Below, piece by piece: positions 25,624 through 35,404 of a stretch of DNA of 64,000 nucleotides (the stretch's first letter is position 1; each line of letters starts with the position of its first letter). The stretch lies in NCBI RefSeq assembly GCF_900109755.1, contig NZ_FOAR01000017.1, positions 61,931 to 125,930 on the forward strand. Direction: 5' to 3'. Made by a program: the position numbers and the translations under genes. The notes under the pieces are model-generated. The model made no database searches. It was not told the DNA's origin and worked only from the letters and a program-made list of their open reading frames with translations. The DNA is from Pseudomonas agarici (GTDB lineage: Bacteria > Pseudomonadota > Gammaproteobacteria > Pseudomonadales > Pseudomonadaceae).

Positions 25624-26553
25624 TCAGGCCTTGTCGGGTTTGTTCTCATGGGCGGCGAGCTGCTGGCATAACTCGATCATCTGTTCGCGCATCCAGCGGT
25701 TGGCCGGGTCCTGGTCGGTACTTTCATGCCAGTAGAGGTGGGTTTGCACCGGCGGTACGTCGTTGACCGGCAGTGCCCAGTAATGCAGTTCATGCCGATA
25801 GGCGAAGCGTTCTGGCACCGTCATCACCATGTCGGTCTGTTGCAGCACCTGTGAAGCCATCAGGTAATGCTGGGAGCGTAGGGCGATCTTGCGCTGGATG
25901 CCCATTTTGCCCAAGGCCAGGTCCACGTGGCCGAGACCGTTGCGGCGGCTGGAGATATGGATATGGGTCTGTCCCAGGTAATCGTCCAGGGTCAGTTGGC
26001 CTTTGCCCACCAAGGGATGACCCTTGCGCATGGCGCACACATAGCGGTCTTCCATTAGCTTGACATGGCGCACTTGCAGGTCGGTGTTGAGCGGGGCGTC
26101 GACGGCAAAGTCGATACGCCCGGCGGCCAGCTCCTTGGTGGTTTCGCGACGCCTGGTGAGAAAACTCTCGATTGCCACGCTCGGCGCCAGGCGGCGCAAA
26201 CGCTGGAACAGAGACGGTAGGATCACTGCCTCGGTGAGGTCGGTCATGCTGATGCGGTAGGTTTTGTTCGTTTGCAAAGGGTTGAAGAGACGGCTTTCCT
26301 GGACCGAAATACGCAGCAACGCGAGGGCGTTGCGCACCGCACCGATGATGTTCTGCGCCATCGGCGTCGGCACCATGCCCTGAGCAGTACGCACGAACAG
26401 CGGGTCGTTGAAGGTTTCGCGCAGGCGTGCCAGGGCGTTGGAGACCGCCGGCTGGGTGATACCAATGATTTGCCCGGCGCGGGTCAGGTTGGTCTCGGTA
26501 TAGATGGCGTCGAAGACGATGAAAAGATTGAGATCGACCTTGCTCAGATTCAT
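25624..26553 (-). CDS. LysR-family transcriptional regulator (NahR-like subgroup)
   Basis: 309 residues. The N-terminal winged helix-turn-helix (residues about 4-62) has the DLNLFIVFDAIY and ITQPAVSNALARLRETFNDPLFVRT pattern of the NahR/LinR subgroup; the effector-binding domain follows (YRISMTDLTEAVILP, then HVDLALGKMGIQRKIAL). It is divergent from the acyl-CoA dehydrogenase gene with 151 bases between them, the classic LysR arrangement, so it may control that gene. The effector is unknown; the subgroup often answers to aromatic or acyl compounds. Confidence 0.85.
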   Translation of the reverse strand: MNLSKVDLNLFIVFDAIYTETNLTRAGQIIGITQPAVSNALARLRETFNDPLFVRTAQGMVPTPMAQNIIGAVRNALALLRISVQESRLFNPLQTNKTYRISMTDLTEAVILPSLFQRLRRLAPSVAIESFLTRRRETTKELAAGRIDFAVDAPLNTDLQVRHVKLMEDRYVCAMRKGHPLVGKGQLTLDDYLGQTHIHISSRRNGLGHVDLALGKMGIQRKIALRSQHYLMASQVLQQTDMVMTVPERFAYRHELHYWALPVNDVPPVQTHLYWHESTDQDPANRWMREQMIELCQQLAAHENKPDKA

Positions 26554-26704
26554 TTCGCGGCGCTCTTATTATCCAGGCTTGATCAGCCGATCATATATTG
26601 GTGATGAATGTTAATACACGCCGAGAATAGCTTTGGTAGATTTCAGTGGCTGAACTAGCATCGATTCCATCACCCCGACCACCTGTTCAAGAAGGTAGCT
26701 GCCC

Positions 26705-27913
26705 ATGGATTTCGCCTATTCGCCCAAGGTTCAGCAGTTGCGTGAACGTGTGACTGCGTTCATGGACGTTTATGTCTATCCGGCCGAACCGGTGTTCGAG
26801 CGTGAGGTCGCCGCGGGTGATCGCTGGCAGCCCACCGCGATCATGGAAGCGCTCAAGGCGCGGGCCAAGGCTGAAGGTCTGTGGAATCTATTTCTGCCGC
26901 AATCCGAGCTGGGCGCTGGCCTGACCAACCTGGAATATGCGCCCCTGGCGGAAATCATGGGCCGATCCTTGCTGGGGTCGGAGCCGTTCAACTGCTCGGC
27001 GCCGGACACCGGCAACATGGAAGTGTTGGTGCGTTATGCCAGTGCAGAGCAGAAACGGCGCTGGCTCGAACCGCTGCTGCGCGGCGAGATCCGTTCGGCG
27101 TTCGCCATGACCGAACCCGATGTGGCGTCGTCGGACGCCACCAACATGGCCGCCCGTGCCATGCGCGATGGCGACGAGTGGGTGATCAACGGCAAGAAGT
27201 GGTGGACCTCGGGCGCTTGCGATCCGCGCTGCAAAATTCTGATTTTCATGGGCCTGAGCGACCCGGACGCGCCGCGTCACCTGCAGCACTCGATGATCCT
27301 GGTGCCGCTGGACACGCCGGGGGTCAAGATCGTCCGTCCGTTGCCGGTGTTCGGCTACGACGATGCGCCCCACGGCCACGCCGAAGTGTTGTTCGAGAAC
27401 GTGCGGGTGCCTTATGAGAATGTCCTGCTGGGCGAGGGCCGGGGCTTCGAGATTGCCCAGGGGCGCCTTGGCCCAGGGCGGATCCACCACTGCATGCGGT
27501 CCATCGGCATGGCCGAGCGAGCGCTGGAACTGATGTGCCAGCGCTCGCTCAACCGCAGCGCTTTTGGCAAGCCGCTGGCGCAACTGGGTGGCAATATCGA
27601 CAAGATCGCCGATTCGCGGATGGAGATCGACATGGCCCGCCTGTTGACCCTCAAGGCGGCCTACATGATGGACACCGTCGGTAACAAGGTGGCAAAAAGC
27701 GAAATCGCCCAGATCAAGGTAGTGGCGCCCAACGTGGCTTTGAAAGTAATCGACCGGGCGATCCAGATCCATGGTGGGGCCGGGGTCTCGAACGATTTTC
27801 CGCTGGCCTACATGTATGCCATGCAGCGCACCCTGCGCCTGGCCGATGGTCCGGACGAAGTGCATCGGGCGGCGATTGGCCAGTTCGAGATCGGCAAGTA
27901 TGTGCCACGGTAG
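26705..27913 (+). CDS. Acyl-CoA dehydrogenase family protein (ACAD10/11-like)
   Basis: 402 residues with the three-domain acyl-CoA dehydrogenase fold: AFAMTEPDVASSDATN and WWTSGACDPRC in the flavin/substrate region, RSAFGKPLAQLGG, and IHGGAGVSNDFPLA before the end. The position of the usual catalytic glutamate reads LADGPDEVHR, an Asp-containing form characteristic of the ACAD10/11 branch, which acts on long or branched acyl-CoAs (established for the family; substrate here unknown). ATG at 26705 is preceded by GAAGGTAG. Probably regulated by the divergent LysR protein. Confidence 0.85.
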   Translation: MDFAYSPKVQQLRERVTAFMDVYVYPAEPVFEREVAAGDRWQPTAIMEALKARAKAEGLWNLFLPQSELGAGLTNLEYAPLAEIMGRSLLGSEPFNCSAPDTGNMEVLVRYASAEQKRRWLEPLLRGEIRSAFAMTEPDVASSDATNMAARAMRDGDEWVINGKKWWTSGACDPRCKILIFMGLSDPDAPRHLQHSMILVPLDTPGVKIVRPLPVFGYDDAPHGHAEVLFENVRVPYENVLLGEGRGFEIAQGRLGPGRIHHCMRSIGMAERALELMCQRSLNRSAFGKPLAQLGGNIDKIADSRMEIDMARLLTLKAAYMMDTVGNKVAKSEIAQIKVVAPNVALKVIDRAIQIHGGAGVSNDFPLAYMYAMQRTLRLADGPDEVHRAAIGQFEIGKYVPR

Positions 27914-27948
27914 ATAGCGGGCCTCAGTCAATCACCCAGCTGACCCAC

Positions 27949-28761
27949 TCAGCTCAGCTCCAGCCAGATCGGCGCGTGATCCGAGGGCTTTTCCATGGCG
28001 CGCAGTTCGTAATCGACACCGCCAGCCTTGACCCGCGACAGCAGGCCGTTGGACGCCATGATCACGTCGATGCGTAGGCCGCGCTTGGGCTCGTCCTCAA
28101 AACCACGGCTGCGATAATCGAACCAACTGAAGCGGTCGTTCACTTCGGGGTGCAGGTGGCGAAAGCTGTCCACCAGGCCCCAGTTCTTCAGGCGCGCCAG
28201 CCATTCGCGCTCTTCCGGCAGGAAGCTGCACTTGCCGGTTTTCAACCAGCGCTTGGCATTCTCGGCACCGATGCCGATATCGCTGTCTTGCGGGGAGATA
28301 TTGATGTCGCCCATTACCACCAGCGGCGTCTCGTTGCTGAAACGGCTCTCCAGCAAGTGCTGCAGATCTTCGTAGAACTTCGCCTTGGCCGGGAACTTGG
28401 TCGGGTGGTCGCGGTTTTCGCCTTGGGGGAAGTAACCATTCATGATGGTTACCGGGGTGCCGTTCCGATCGGCAAAGGTGCCCCAGATAAAGCGCTTCTG
28501 CGACTCTTGGTCGTCGCTCTCGAAGCCTTTGTGCAGGCTCAGCGGCGCTTGGCGCGAGAGCAGGGCGACGCCGTAATGGCCTTTCTGGCCATGAAAGTGT
28601 ACGTGGTAACCGAGGGCTTCGACTTCGGCCAGGGGGAACTGCTCGTCGGAAACCTTGGTTTCCTGCAGGCCGATCACGTCCGGCTGATGTTTTTCGATCA
28701 GCGCCGCCAACTGATGAGGGCGGGCGCGCAGGCCGTTGATGTTGAACGAGACGATCTTCAT
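27949..28761 (-). CDS. xthA: Exodeoxyribonuclease III
   Basis: 270 residues of the exonuclease-endonuclease-phosphatase fold, acting as AP endonuclease and 3'-5' exonuclease in base-excision repair. Motifs: MKIVSFNINGLRAR at the N-terminus, LQETKV (metal-binding Glu), YFPQGENR, GDINISPQDSD (catalytic Asp/Asn), and KPSDHAPIWLEL at the end with the catalytic His. The start at 28761 begins the family motif directly; a longer in-frame extension of 32 codons upstream lacks family features. Confidence 0.93.
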   Translation of the reverse strand: MKIVSFNINGLRARPHQLAALIEKHQPDVIGLQETKVSDEQFPLAEVEALGYHVHFHGQKGHYGVALLSRQAPLSLHKGFESDDQESQKRFIWGTFADRNGTPVTIMNGYFPQGENRDHPTKFPAKAKFYEDLQHLLESRFSNETPLVVMGDINISPQDSDIGIGAENAKRWLKTGKCSFLPEEREWLARLKNWGLVDSFRHLHPEVNDRFSWFDYRSRGFEDEPKRGLRIDVIMASNGLLSRVKAGGVDYELRAMEKPSDHAPIWLELS

Positions 28762-28953
28762 GGGCGACAGTCCTGGCAAAACAGCGATGCTAGCCGACAA
28801 GTCGGATCTCGACCAGCATGGCGGTAGGACAAATGCACTGCTAACGTCTTTTATCAAGATGTTACTGGCGGTCGCTTTGAACGGTCGCCGGCATCAAGCG
28901 TTCGTACATAACAACAAGCTGTGTTTACGCAGCGTCCAGAGAGACTGACCGTC

Positions 28954-29604
28954 ATGCCCGACACTCCAGACACCGTCGCCCAGATTCACCTGCTGGGCAG
29001 CGGTTATTCACGCGAAGCGCGTTCGTTGCTGTATCACGCGTATCGTCACGAACCCACCTTCGGCTACCTGTTCGAGTCCGAACGCCCAGGTTACGAACAA
29101 CGGGTCCGGGCCACGGTACGGGAACTGGTCAAGCAGCACTTTTTCCAGGAACTGCCAGCCATCGGGCTGCTGGTCAACGACCGCCTGATCGGTATCGCCC
29201 TGATCGCGCCACCGCAACGCCGCCTGGGGATTACCGAGAGCTGGGCCTGGCGCCTGCGCATGCTGCTCTGCACGGGGTTCAAGTGCACTCGGCGCTATCT
29301 GGATTATCATCAAGCGGTGATGGCTTGCGTGCCTTCCACCGCAGTCCACGTGTTGCCGCTGCTGGGGATTCATCCGCAGTTCCAGGGCCGGCATTACGGC
29401 GAGCAACTGCTGACCGCAGTGCATAACTGGTGTGCCGAGGACGAACATTCCGAAGGTGTTGTCCTCGATACCGGTAACCTGCGTCACCTGGCGTTCTACA
29501 AGCGTCAGGGCTATGAGGAGATCGGCGAAGTGGCGGTAGGACCGATCCTGGAGCATGTGTTCTATCACGCCAACCCGAAGGTGTTACAAACAGCAATGGC
29601 TTGA
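28954..29604 (+). CDS. GNAT-family N-acetyltransferase
   Basis: 216 residues. The acetyl-CoA-binding segment reads LLGIHPQFQGRHYGEQLL, the beta-strand plus Q-x-x-G-x-G/A-like turn of GNAT enzymes, followed by VLDTGNLRHLAFYKRQGYEEIGE, the usual C-terminal motif. The substrate is not evident. The ATG at 28954 (MPDTPDTVAQ) is preferred to a GTG 33 bases upstream because a purine-rich GAGAGA stands before it. It lies between exonuclease III and tamA, with no obvious functional link. Confidence 0.8.
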   Translation: MPDTPDTVAQIHLLGSGYSREARSLLYHAYRHEPTFGYLFESERPGYEQRVRATVRELVKQHFFQELPAIGLLVNDRLIGIALIAPPQRRLGITESWAWRLRMLLCTGFKCTRRYLDYHQAVMACVPSTAVHVLPLLGIHPQFQGRHYGEQLLTAVHNWCAEDEHSEGVVLDTGNLRHLAFYKRQGYEEIGEVAVGPILEHVFYHANPKVLQTAMA

Positions 29605-29670
29605 GGGTCGAACTTTTAACGTCCACCGAGGTTCTATGACGGTCTCCAGCCCGTGGTAGCATCCGCGCTT

Positions 29671-31398
29671 ATGACGTTTTCAGGAAGATTCACCAGCGGC
29701 CTGCTTGCGCTTTTGTGCAGCATGGCGGCGCTGGCACAAAGTGAACTCGATGTTCGGGTCAAACCGGCCAACGATGAGTTGAAGTCCAATGTGCAAGGTT
29801 ATATCGGTAGCCTCGGCAATCGCGGCGAGCGCGGGCTCGAACGCTTCAGCCGGGGGGCCGAGGAGCAGGCGCGAAAAGCCGCTCAGGCGCTGGGTTACTA
29901 CCAGCCGCAAATAGAAAGCGAGGTCGAGGGAGGCAAGACGCCGCGCCTGATCCTCACCATCGACCCCGGAGAACCGGTGCGCCTGCGTAATGTGACCGTG
30001 CGCATCGAGGGGCCGGCCGCCAGGCTGAAGACCTTCCGGGTGCCCAAGAGCGATACGCTCAAGCCCGGTGCCGTGCTCAATCATGGTCATTACGAAGACG
30101 CCAAGCGCCTGATCCAGAACCAGGCTTCGCGCTACGGCTTCTTCAGCGGGCGCTTTACCGCGCAGAAACTCTCGGTTGACCCGCAGGCCGGTGTCGCCGA
30201 TATCGAACTGGTTTACGACAGCGGCCCGCGCTATGCCCTGGGCAAGGTACATTTTGCCGGTGACACGCCGTTCGACGATGATTTGCTGCAACGCATGGTG
30301 CCATTCAAGCCCGATACCCCGTATGACTCCGAACTGATCGCCGAACTCAATCAGGCCCTGCAGTCGAGCGGTTATTTCGACGGTGTGCGGGTGGATGCCA
30401 CACCGACTGCCGCCACGGCCCAAGTGATTCCGGTGGACGTCCAGTTGCAGACCCGCAAGCCGCGTACCATGGGCCTGGGCCTTGGCTATTCGACCGACGT
30501 CGGACCACGGGGCAAGGCCAACTGGACCCGGCACTGGGTCAATGGCGAGGGCGACAGCTACGGGATCGAAAGCGAAATCTCCGCGCCGCGGCAGAACGTC
30601 GGCATTTGGTATGATCATCCGCTGGACCCGCCGCTGACCGACAAGCTGCGTTGGGCCGCCGGTTATCAGTATGAAGAACTGGCCAACACCGACAGTCTGA
30701 GCAAGCTGCTCACGGTCGGCCCGGAATGGCACAGCATGCTACCCAGCGGCTGGCAGCGGGTGATCTCGCTGAAATGGCAGCGCGAGGAATATCGCCTGGG
30801 CGATGACTCGGGCCTGAGTACTTTGCTAATGCCGGGTGTCAGCTACTCGTACCTGCGCAGTGATAACCGTATCGATCCACACAACGGCTATCGCTTGCAG
30901 TTCGATGCCAAAGTCGCCAAGGAGGGCCTGGGGTCGGACAACAACCTGCTGTATAGCACCGCCTTGGTCAAGGGGCTGACGACCGTCTGGGACAAGCACC
31001 GCTTCCTCGGACGTGTGCAAGTGGGCGGCAGCGCCACTAACGGCTACAAGTCGGTGCCGCCGTCCTTACGCTTCTTTGCCGGTGGCGACCAGAGCGTGCG
31101 CGGTTATGACTACCAGACCTTGTCCCCGGAAAACTCCGATGGCGACCGGATCGGTGGTCGCTACATGGTGGCTGGTAGCCTTGAGTACCAATACTCCGTG
31201 GCCGACAAGTGGCGGGTCGCGACCTTTGTCGACCAGGGCAATTCGTTCAACAGCCTGGACTTTCCCAGCCTGAAGACCGGCGTCGGTATTGGCGTGCGTT
31301 GGGTATCGCCGGTCGGACCGATCCGTCTCGACCTGGCCCATGCGTTGGATGATCCCGGCGGTATTCGTTTGCATTTTTCAATGGGGCCTGAGTTGTGA
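29671..31398 (+). CDS. tamA: Translocation and assembly module outer-membrane protein TamA
   Basis: 575 residues: a signal peptide (LLALLCSMAALAQ), three POTRA-like domains (about 25-255, e.g. RKAAQALGYYQPQIES and NQALQSSGYFDGVRV), then a 16-strand Omp85 barrel with the conserved RFFAGGDQSVRGYDYQ lid-lock motif and a final strand GIRLHFSMGPEL. It works with TamB in delivering lipids or proteins to the outer membrane. Its stop overlaps the tamB GTG start by four bases (GTGA), so translation is coupled. The start at 29671 gives a normal signal peptide; an upstream in-frame GTG adds six codons. Confidence 0.93.
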   Translation: MTFSGRFTSGLLALLCSMAALAQSELDVRVKPANDELKSNVQGYIGSLGNRGERGLERFSRGAEEQARKAAQALGYYQPQIESEVEGGKTPRLILTIDPGEPVRLRNVTVRIEGPAARLKTFRVPKSDTLKPGAVLNHGHYEDAKRLIQNQASRYGFFSGRFTAQKLSVDPQAGVADIELVYDSGPRYALGKVHFAGDTPFDDDLLQRMVPFKPDTPYDSELIAELNQALQSSGYFDGVRVDATPTAATAQVIPVDVQLQTRKPRTMGLGLGYSTDVGPRGKANWTRHWVNGEGDSYGIESEISAPRQNVGIWYDHPLDPPLTDKLRWAAGYQYEELANTDSLSKLLTVGPEWHSMLPSGWQRVISLKWQREEYRLGDDSGLSTLLMPGVSYSYLRSDNRIDPHNGYRLQFDAKVAKEGLGSDNNLLYSTALVKGLTTVWDKHRFLGRVQVGGSATNGYKSVPPSLRFFAGGDQSVRGYDYQTLSPENSDGDRIGGRYMVAGSLEYQYSVADKWRVATFVDQGNSFNSLDFPSLKTGVGIGVRWVSPVGPIRLDLAHALDDPGGIRLHFSMGPEL

Positions 31399-34300
31399 AG
31401 CGTGGTTTGAAAATCTCGGGTCTGGTGATCCTCGCGGTAGTGCTGTTGGTGGCGGCGGTGCTGGGAGCGGTGCTGGGCACCCAGGCTGGCAGCCGCTGGG
31501 CGCTGGCGCAAATACCGGGCTTGAGCGTGGAGAATTTTCAGGGTCGTCTCGGCGGGCAATGGCGGGCCGATCATCTGCTCTGGCAGCAAAACGGCAGCAA
31601 GGTCGAGCTGCTTGAGCCGCGCTTCGACTGGTCGTTGTCATGCCTGGCACGTTTGAACCTGTGCATCGAGCAACTGGATGTCGAACGGGTCGAGCTGCAT
31701 ATTGCGCCGAGCGCCGAGGCCAGCAGCGGGCCGATGACCTTGCCCGAGCTGAAGTTGCCCGTGGCGATTCGCCTGGAGCAGGTGCGTATCGGCAGTTTCC
31801 TGTTGGACGGCAGCGAGCAGTTCAGGGCGCTGCAACTGGCGGCGCACTGGACGCACGCCGGTTTGCAGATCGACAGTGTGCATCTGCAACGCGATGACCT
31901 GAGCCTGGAACTGTCCGGGCTGTTGCAACCCACTGGCGACTGGCCATTATCGGTACGCGGCAAGCTGCTGCTGCCGGCGCCCGGTGGCGCGCCGTGGTCG
32001 CTGGCGTTGGATGTGCAGGGCGACTTGCTCAAGACCCTGCAGCTCAAGGCCGACAGCAGCGGTTATCTGCAAGGTCAACTGACGGGAGAAGTGCAGGCCC
32101 TTGCGCAGAACCTGCCGGCACGGGTGAAGATCGCCGCCGACGGCCTCAAGGTCAGCGCCGATCTGCCGGACACCCTGCAACTCAATCAACTTGAGTTGAC
32201 CGGCAATGGCGACCTGAAAAACGGTTACCAGTTGCGGGGTCGGGCGACCCTGCCGGCCGAGCAGGGGCCGATCGACCTCGCGCTGCAAGGCCGGGTCGAT
32301 GCCAATGGGGCGCAGATCAGCGCCCTGGACCTGACGGCCAGTGCCGACCAGCGCCTGAAAGTCAGCGGGCAACTGGACTGGCGCCAGGGCTTAAGGGCCG
32401 ACGCCACTGTCGACTGGCTGGATTTTCCCTGGCATCGGCTGTACCCGCAGATCGACGAGCCGGCGGTCAAGGCGCGGACCTTTATCGGTGAAGTGCACTA
32501 CACCGACGGCAACTACCTGGGCAATTTCAAGGCCGATCTCGACGGCCCGGCAGGCCGCTTCAGCCTGCTCAGCCCGTTCAGCGGCGACCTGCGGCAGATC
32601 GCCCTGCCGCAATTTGAACTGACGGCGGGGCAGGGTAAGGCCAGCGGTTACCTTAAATTGCAGTTTGCCGACGGTGTGGCCTGGGATACCGCGCTGGATC
32701 TGAGTGCGATCAACCCGGCGTACTGGGTCGCGGAGCTGCCCGGCACCCTGGCCGGACCGTTGCGCAGCAAGGGGCAGTTCAAGAACGAACAACTCAACCT
32801 GGACGCCCATCTCGATCTCAAGGGCAGGCTGCGTGGGCAACCGGCGGTGTTCCAGGCCAAAGCGGCGGGGACCGGCGAGCAGTGGGATCTCAGTGCCCTG
32901 GAGGTTCGCCTGGGTGACAACCGCATCAGCGGCAATGGCAGCCTGCGCCAACGCCTGGCCGGACAGCTCGAACTGAATATGCCGCGTCTCGGCCAGCTCT
33001 GGCCGCAATTGCGCGGACAACTCAAGGGCCGGGCCGATCTCTCCGGCAGCCTCAAGGCCCCTCAGGGCAAGGTCAGTCTACAAGGGCAGCAACTGGCGTT
33101 TGCGGATAATCATCTGCAGAGTCTGGGTCTTGAAGCGAACCTCGACAACGCCCAGCGCGCCCGCATCGAACTGAAAGGCAGAGTGATCAAACTCGGCGAA
33201 ACCGATCTGGGCGACCTGTTGGTCAACGGCCAGGGCGATCTCCGCCGCCAACAGGTGCAACTGGATCTGCAAGGACCCCTGTTGACATTGGCCCTGGGCC
33301 TGGATGGTACGTTGGATCGGGGCAACTGGCGCGGTCGCCTGGCCTCGGGCGATGTACGCACCGGTGGCCAGGATTGGAAACTGCAGAGCCCGGCGAAGCT
33401 GGAGCGGCTGGCGGATGGCCGGCTGACCTTCGGCGCCCATTGTTGGTTGTCCGGCGACGCCAGCCTGTGCGGCGAGGACCAGCGCTTGATGCCCGAGCCC
33501 AAGTTGCGCTACCACCTCAAGCAATTTCCGCTGGAAAGCCTGGCGCCGTGGATGCCTCGGGACTTCGCCTGGCAGGGCCGGCTCAATGCCGATCTGAAAC
33601 TGGACCTGCCGAGCAGTGGACCAAAAGGCCAGATCGTGATCGACGCCAGCGGTGGCACCTTGCGTATCCGCGAGAAGCGCCGCCAGTGGCTGGACTTCCC
33701 CTATCAAACCCTCAGGTTGACCAGCGACCTGACGCCCCGGCGCGTCGATACCCGCCTGGACTTTCGCGGCGGCAAGCTGGGTGAGCTGACCCTCCAGGCG
33801 CAGATCAATCCACTGGCGAAGAGTAAACCCCTGAGCGGCGATTTCCGCCTCAGCGGTCTCGACCTCGCCGTGATCCGACCATTCGTGCCGATGGTCGAGA
33901 AGCTGGCCGGGCGCCTGGACGGCAGTGGCCGCCTGTCCGGTGGTCTGCTGGGGCCGCAGGTCAACGGTAACTTGAGCCTCAATGGTGGCGAGATTTCGGG
34001 GCCGGAACTGCCGACCACCATCAGCGACCTGCAGATCCAGGCGCAGATTGCCGGTGAGAACGTGCAGCTTAACGGCACCTGGAAGGGGGGCGAATCGGGG
34101 CAGGGCAGTCTGGCCGGGCATATCGGCTGGGCTGACGCGCTGCAGGTGGATATCGCGGTCAAAGGCGCGCAATTGCCGGTGACCGTCGAGCCCTACGCGG
34201 CACTGGAAGTTGCCCCGGACCTGAAGATTTCGATGCAGGGCGATAAGCTGGCGATCGCCGGCAAGGTCATGGTGCCCAAGGGCCAGATCACCGTGCGCGA

Positions 34301-35069
34301 GTTGCCGCCTTCGACGGTAAAGGTCTCGGATGACACCGTGATCGTCGGGCACCAGACCGAGGAGGGCAAGGCGCCGTTGGCCATCGCTATGGATGTCGAT
34401 GTCGTGGTCGGCCAGGACACCCTGAGCTTCAGTGGCTTTGGCCTCACTGCGAATCTGCAGGGACAGGTGCATATCGGCGACAATCTCGACACCCGTGGCG
34501 AACTGCGACTCAACGATGGGCGTTATCGGGCCTACGGCCAGCGCCTGACCATTCGCCGCGCGCGCCTGCTGTTTACCGGTCCGGTGGACCAGCCGTATCT
34601 GGATATCGAGGCGATTCGCCAGACCGACGATGTGGTGGCCGGGATTCGCCTGAGTGGCAGCGCCGAGCAACCGACCACGCAGATTTTTTCGGAACCGGCG
34701 ATGAGCCAGGAACAGGCGTTGTCCTACCTGGTGCTGGGACGGCCATTGAGCAATACCGGGGAAGACAACAATATGCTGGCCCAGGCCGCGTTAGGGTTGG
34801 GCCTGATGGGCAGTTCGTCGGTGACCTCCGATCTGGCGAAAAACCTCGGTATCCAGGATTTCGAGCTGGATAGCCAGGGCAGCGGCGTCAACACAGCGGT
34901 GGTGGCCAGCGGCAAGATCACCGAGAAACTGAGCCTGCGCTACGGGGTGGGAGTGTTCGAGCCGGCCAATACGATTGCCTTGCGCTACCTGCTGAGCAAG
35001 CGGGTGTACCTGGAGGCGGCGAGTGGCGTGGCGAGTTCGCTGGATATCTTCTACAAGCGCGATTTCTAG
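31395..35069 (+). CDS. tamB: Translocation and assembly module inner-membrane protein TamB
   Basis: 1,224 residues, GTG start overlapping tamA. An N-terminal membrane anchor (ISGLVILAVVLLVAAVLGAVLG) is followed by a long beta-helical AsmA/TamB-like body full of L-x-L-x-G repeats. The conserved C-terminal DUF490 domain includes GELRLNDGRYRAYGQ, the ARLLFTGPVDQPYLDIEA block, ALSYLVLGRPLS and the ending LRYGVGVFEPANTIALRYLLSKRVYLE. It spans the periplasm as a hydrophobic groove thought to carry phospholipids, partnered by TamA. Length and order are normal for the family. Confidence 0.94.
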   Translation: MKRGLKISGLVILAVVLLVAAVLGAVLGTQAGSRWALAQIPGLSVENFQGRLGGQWRADHLLWQQNGSKVELLEPRFDWSLSCLARLNLCIEQLDVERVELHIAPSAEASSGPMTLPELKLPVAIRLEQVRIGSFLLDGSEQFRALQLAAHWTHAGLQIDSVHLQRDDLSLELSGLLQPTGDWPLSVRGKLLLPAPGGAPWSLALDVQGDLLKTLQLKADSSGYLQGQLTGEVQALAQNLPARVKIAADGLKVSADLPDTLQLNQLELTGNGDLKNGYQLRGRATLPAEQGPIDLALQGRVDANGAQISALDLTASADQRLKVSGQLDWRQGLRADATVDWLDFPWHRLYPQIDEPAVKARTFIGEVHYTDGNYLGNFKADLDGPAGRFSLLSPFSGDLRQIALPQFELTAGQGKASGYLKLQFADGVAWDTALDLSAINPAYWVAELPGTLAGPLRSKGQFKNEQLNLDAHLDLKGRLRGQPAVFQAKAAGTGEQWDLSALEVRLGDNRISGNGSLRQRLAGQLELNMPRLGQLWPQLRGQLKGRADLSGSLKAPQGKVSLQGQQLAFADNHLQSLGLEANLDNAQRARIELKGRVIKLGETDLGDLLVNGQGDLRRQQVQLDLQGPLLTLALGLDGTLDRGNWRGRLASGDVRTGGQDWKLQSPAKLERLADGRLTFGAHCWLSGDASLCGEDQRLMPEPKLRYHLKQFPLESLAPWMPRDFAWQGRLNADLKLDLPSSGPKGQIVIDASGGTLRIREKRRQWLDFPYQTLRLTSDLTPRRVDTRLDFRGGKLGELTLQAQINPLAKSKPLSGDFRLSGLDLAVIRPFVPMVEKLAGRLDGSGRLSGGLLGPQVNGNLSLNGGEISGPELPTTISDLQIQAQIAGENVQLNGTWKGGESGQGSLAGHIGWADALQVDIAVKGAQLPVTVEPYAALEVAPDLKISMQGDKLAIAGKVMVPKGQITVRELPPSTVKVSDDTVIVGHQTEEGKAPLAIAMDVDVVVGQDTLSFSGFGLTANLQGQVHIGDNLDTRGELRLNDGRYRAYGQRLTIRRARLLFTGPVDQPYLDIEAIRQTDDVVAGIRLSGSAEQPTTQIFSEPAMSQEQALSYLVLGRPLSNTGEDNNMLAQAALGLGLMGSSSVTSDLAKNLGIQDFELDSQGSGVNTAVVASGKITEKLSLRYGVGVFEPANTIALRYLLSKRVYLEAASGVASSLDIFYKRDF

Positions 35070-35070
35070 A

Positions 35071-35096
35071 ACGGGTGAGCCGAACGGCTCACCCGT
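35071..35096. terminator. Bidirectional hairpin after tamB
   Basis: ACGGGTGAGCCG, loop AA, CGGCTCACCCGT: a perfect 12-base stem between the ends of convergent tamB and the small lipoprotein gene. There is no T-tract, but position and strength fit a shared terminator. Confidence 0.6.
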
Positions 35097-35101
35097 GGAT
35101 A

Positions 35102-35239
35102 TCAGCGACGGTAGTAACCTGGGCCGCCTCCATAATGCCGATGGTCATGCCAGCCACCGCCGCCGTGGGGAAATATGATGCAACCGCTCATGGACAACAT
35201 GAGTAACACAGGAATCAGCAGTGTGATTCGACGAAACAT
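35102..35239 (-). CDS. Very small Gly/His/Tyr-rich lipoprotein
   Basis: 45 codons: MFRRITLLIPVLLML, then SMSGC as lipobox, then a 26-residue mature part beginning CIIFPHGGGGWHDHRH and ending in a Gly/Tyr/Arg tail. GAGGA stands 8 bases before the ATG. After lipidation only a short glycine-histidine tail would remain; four His residues could bind metal, but this is inference. It is convergent with tamB and shares the hairpin terminator. No function known to me. Confidence 0.7.
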   Translation of the reverse strand: MFRRITLLIPVLLMLSMSGCIIFPHGGGGWHDHRHYGGGPGYYRR

Positions 35240-35404
35240 GGATACATCCTCATGGTTAGAGCCAGGAAGCAGAAACCCTCGCTGGTTGTATCATAAGACT
35301 GCGTTTGGCGCGGCCTATTCGGCGAGCGCTGTAAGCGCTTGGCATGAATGCCGATACAAACCCGATACATTTCTCCGTTCCAGGCTTTTTTCAGGATGTA
35401 TGCA

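Noticed and set aside
26888..27931. 347-codon open frame opposite the acyl-CoA dehydrogenase gene
   Set aside because: Antisense shadow; the plus-strand product is a clear acyl-CoA dehydrogenase.
33078..34670. 530-codon open frame on the minus strand inside tamB
   Set aside because: Shadow of the GC-rich tamB gene; translation is low-complexity with no family features, and tamB is certain.
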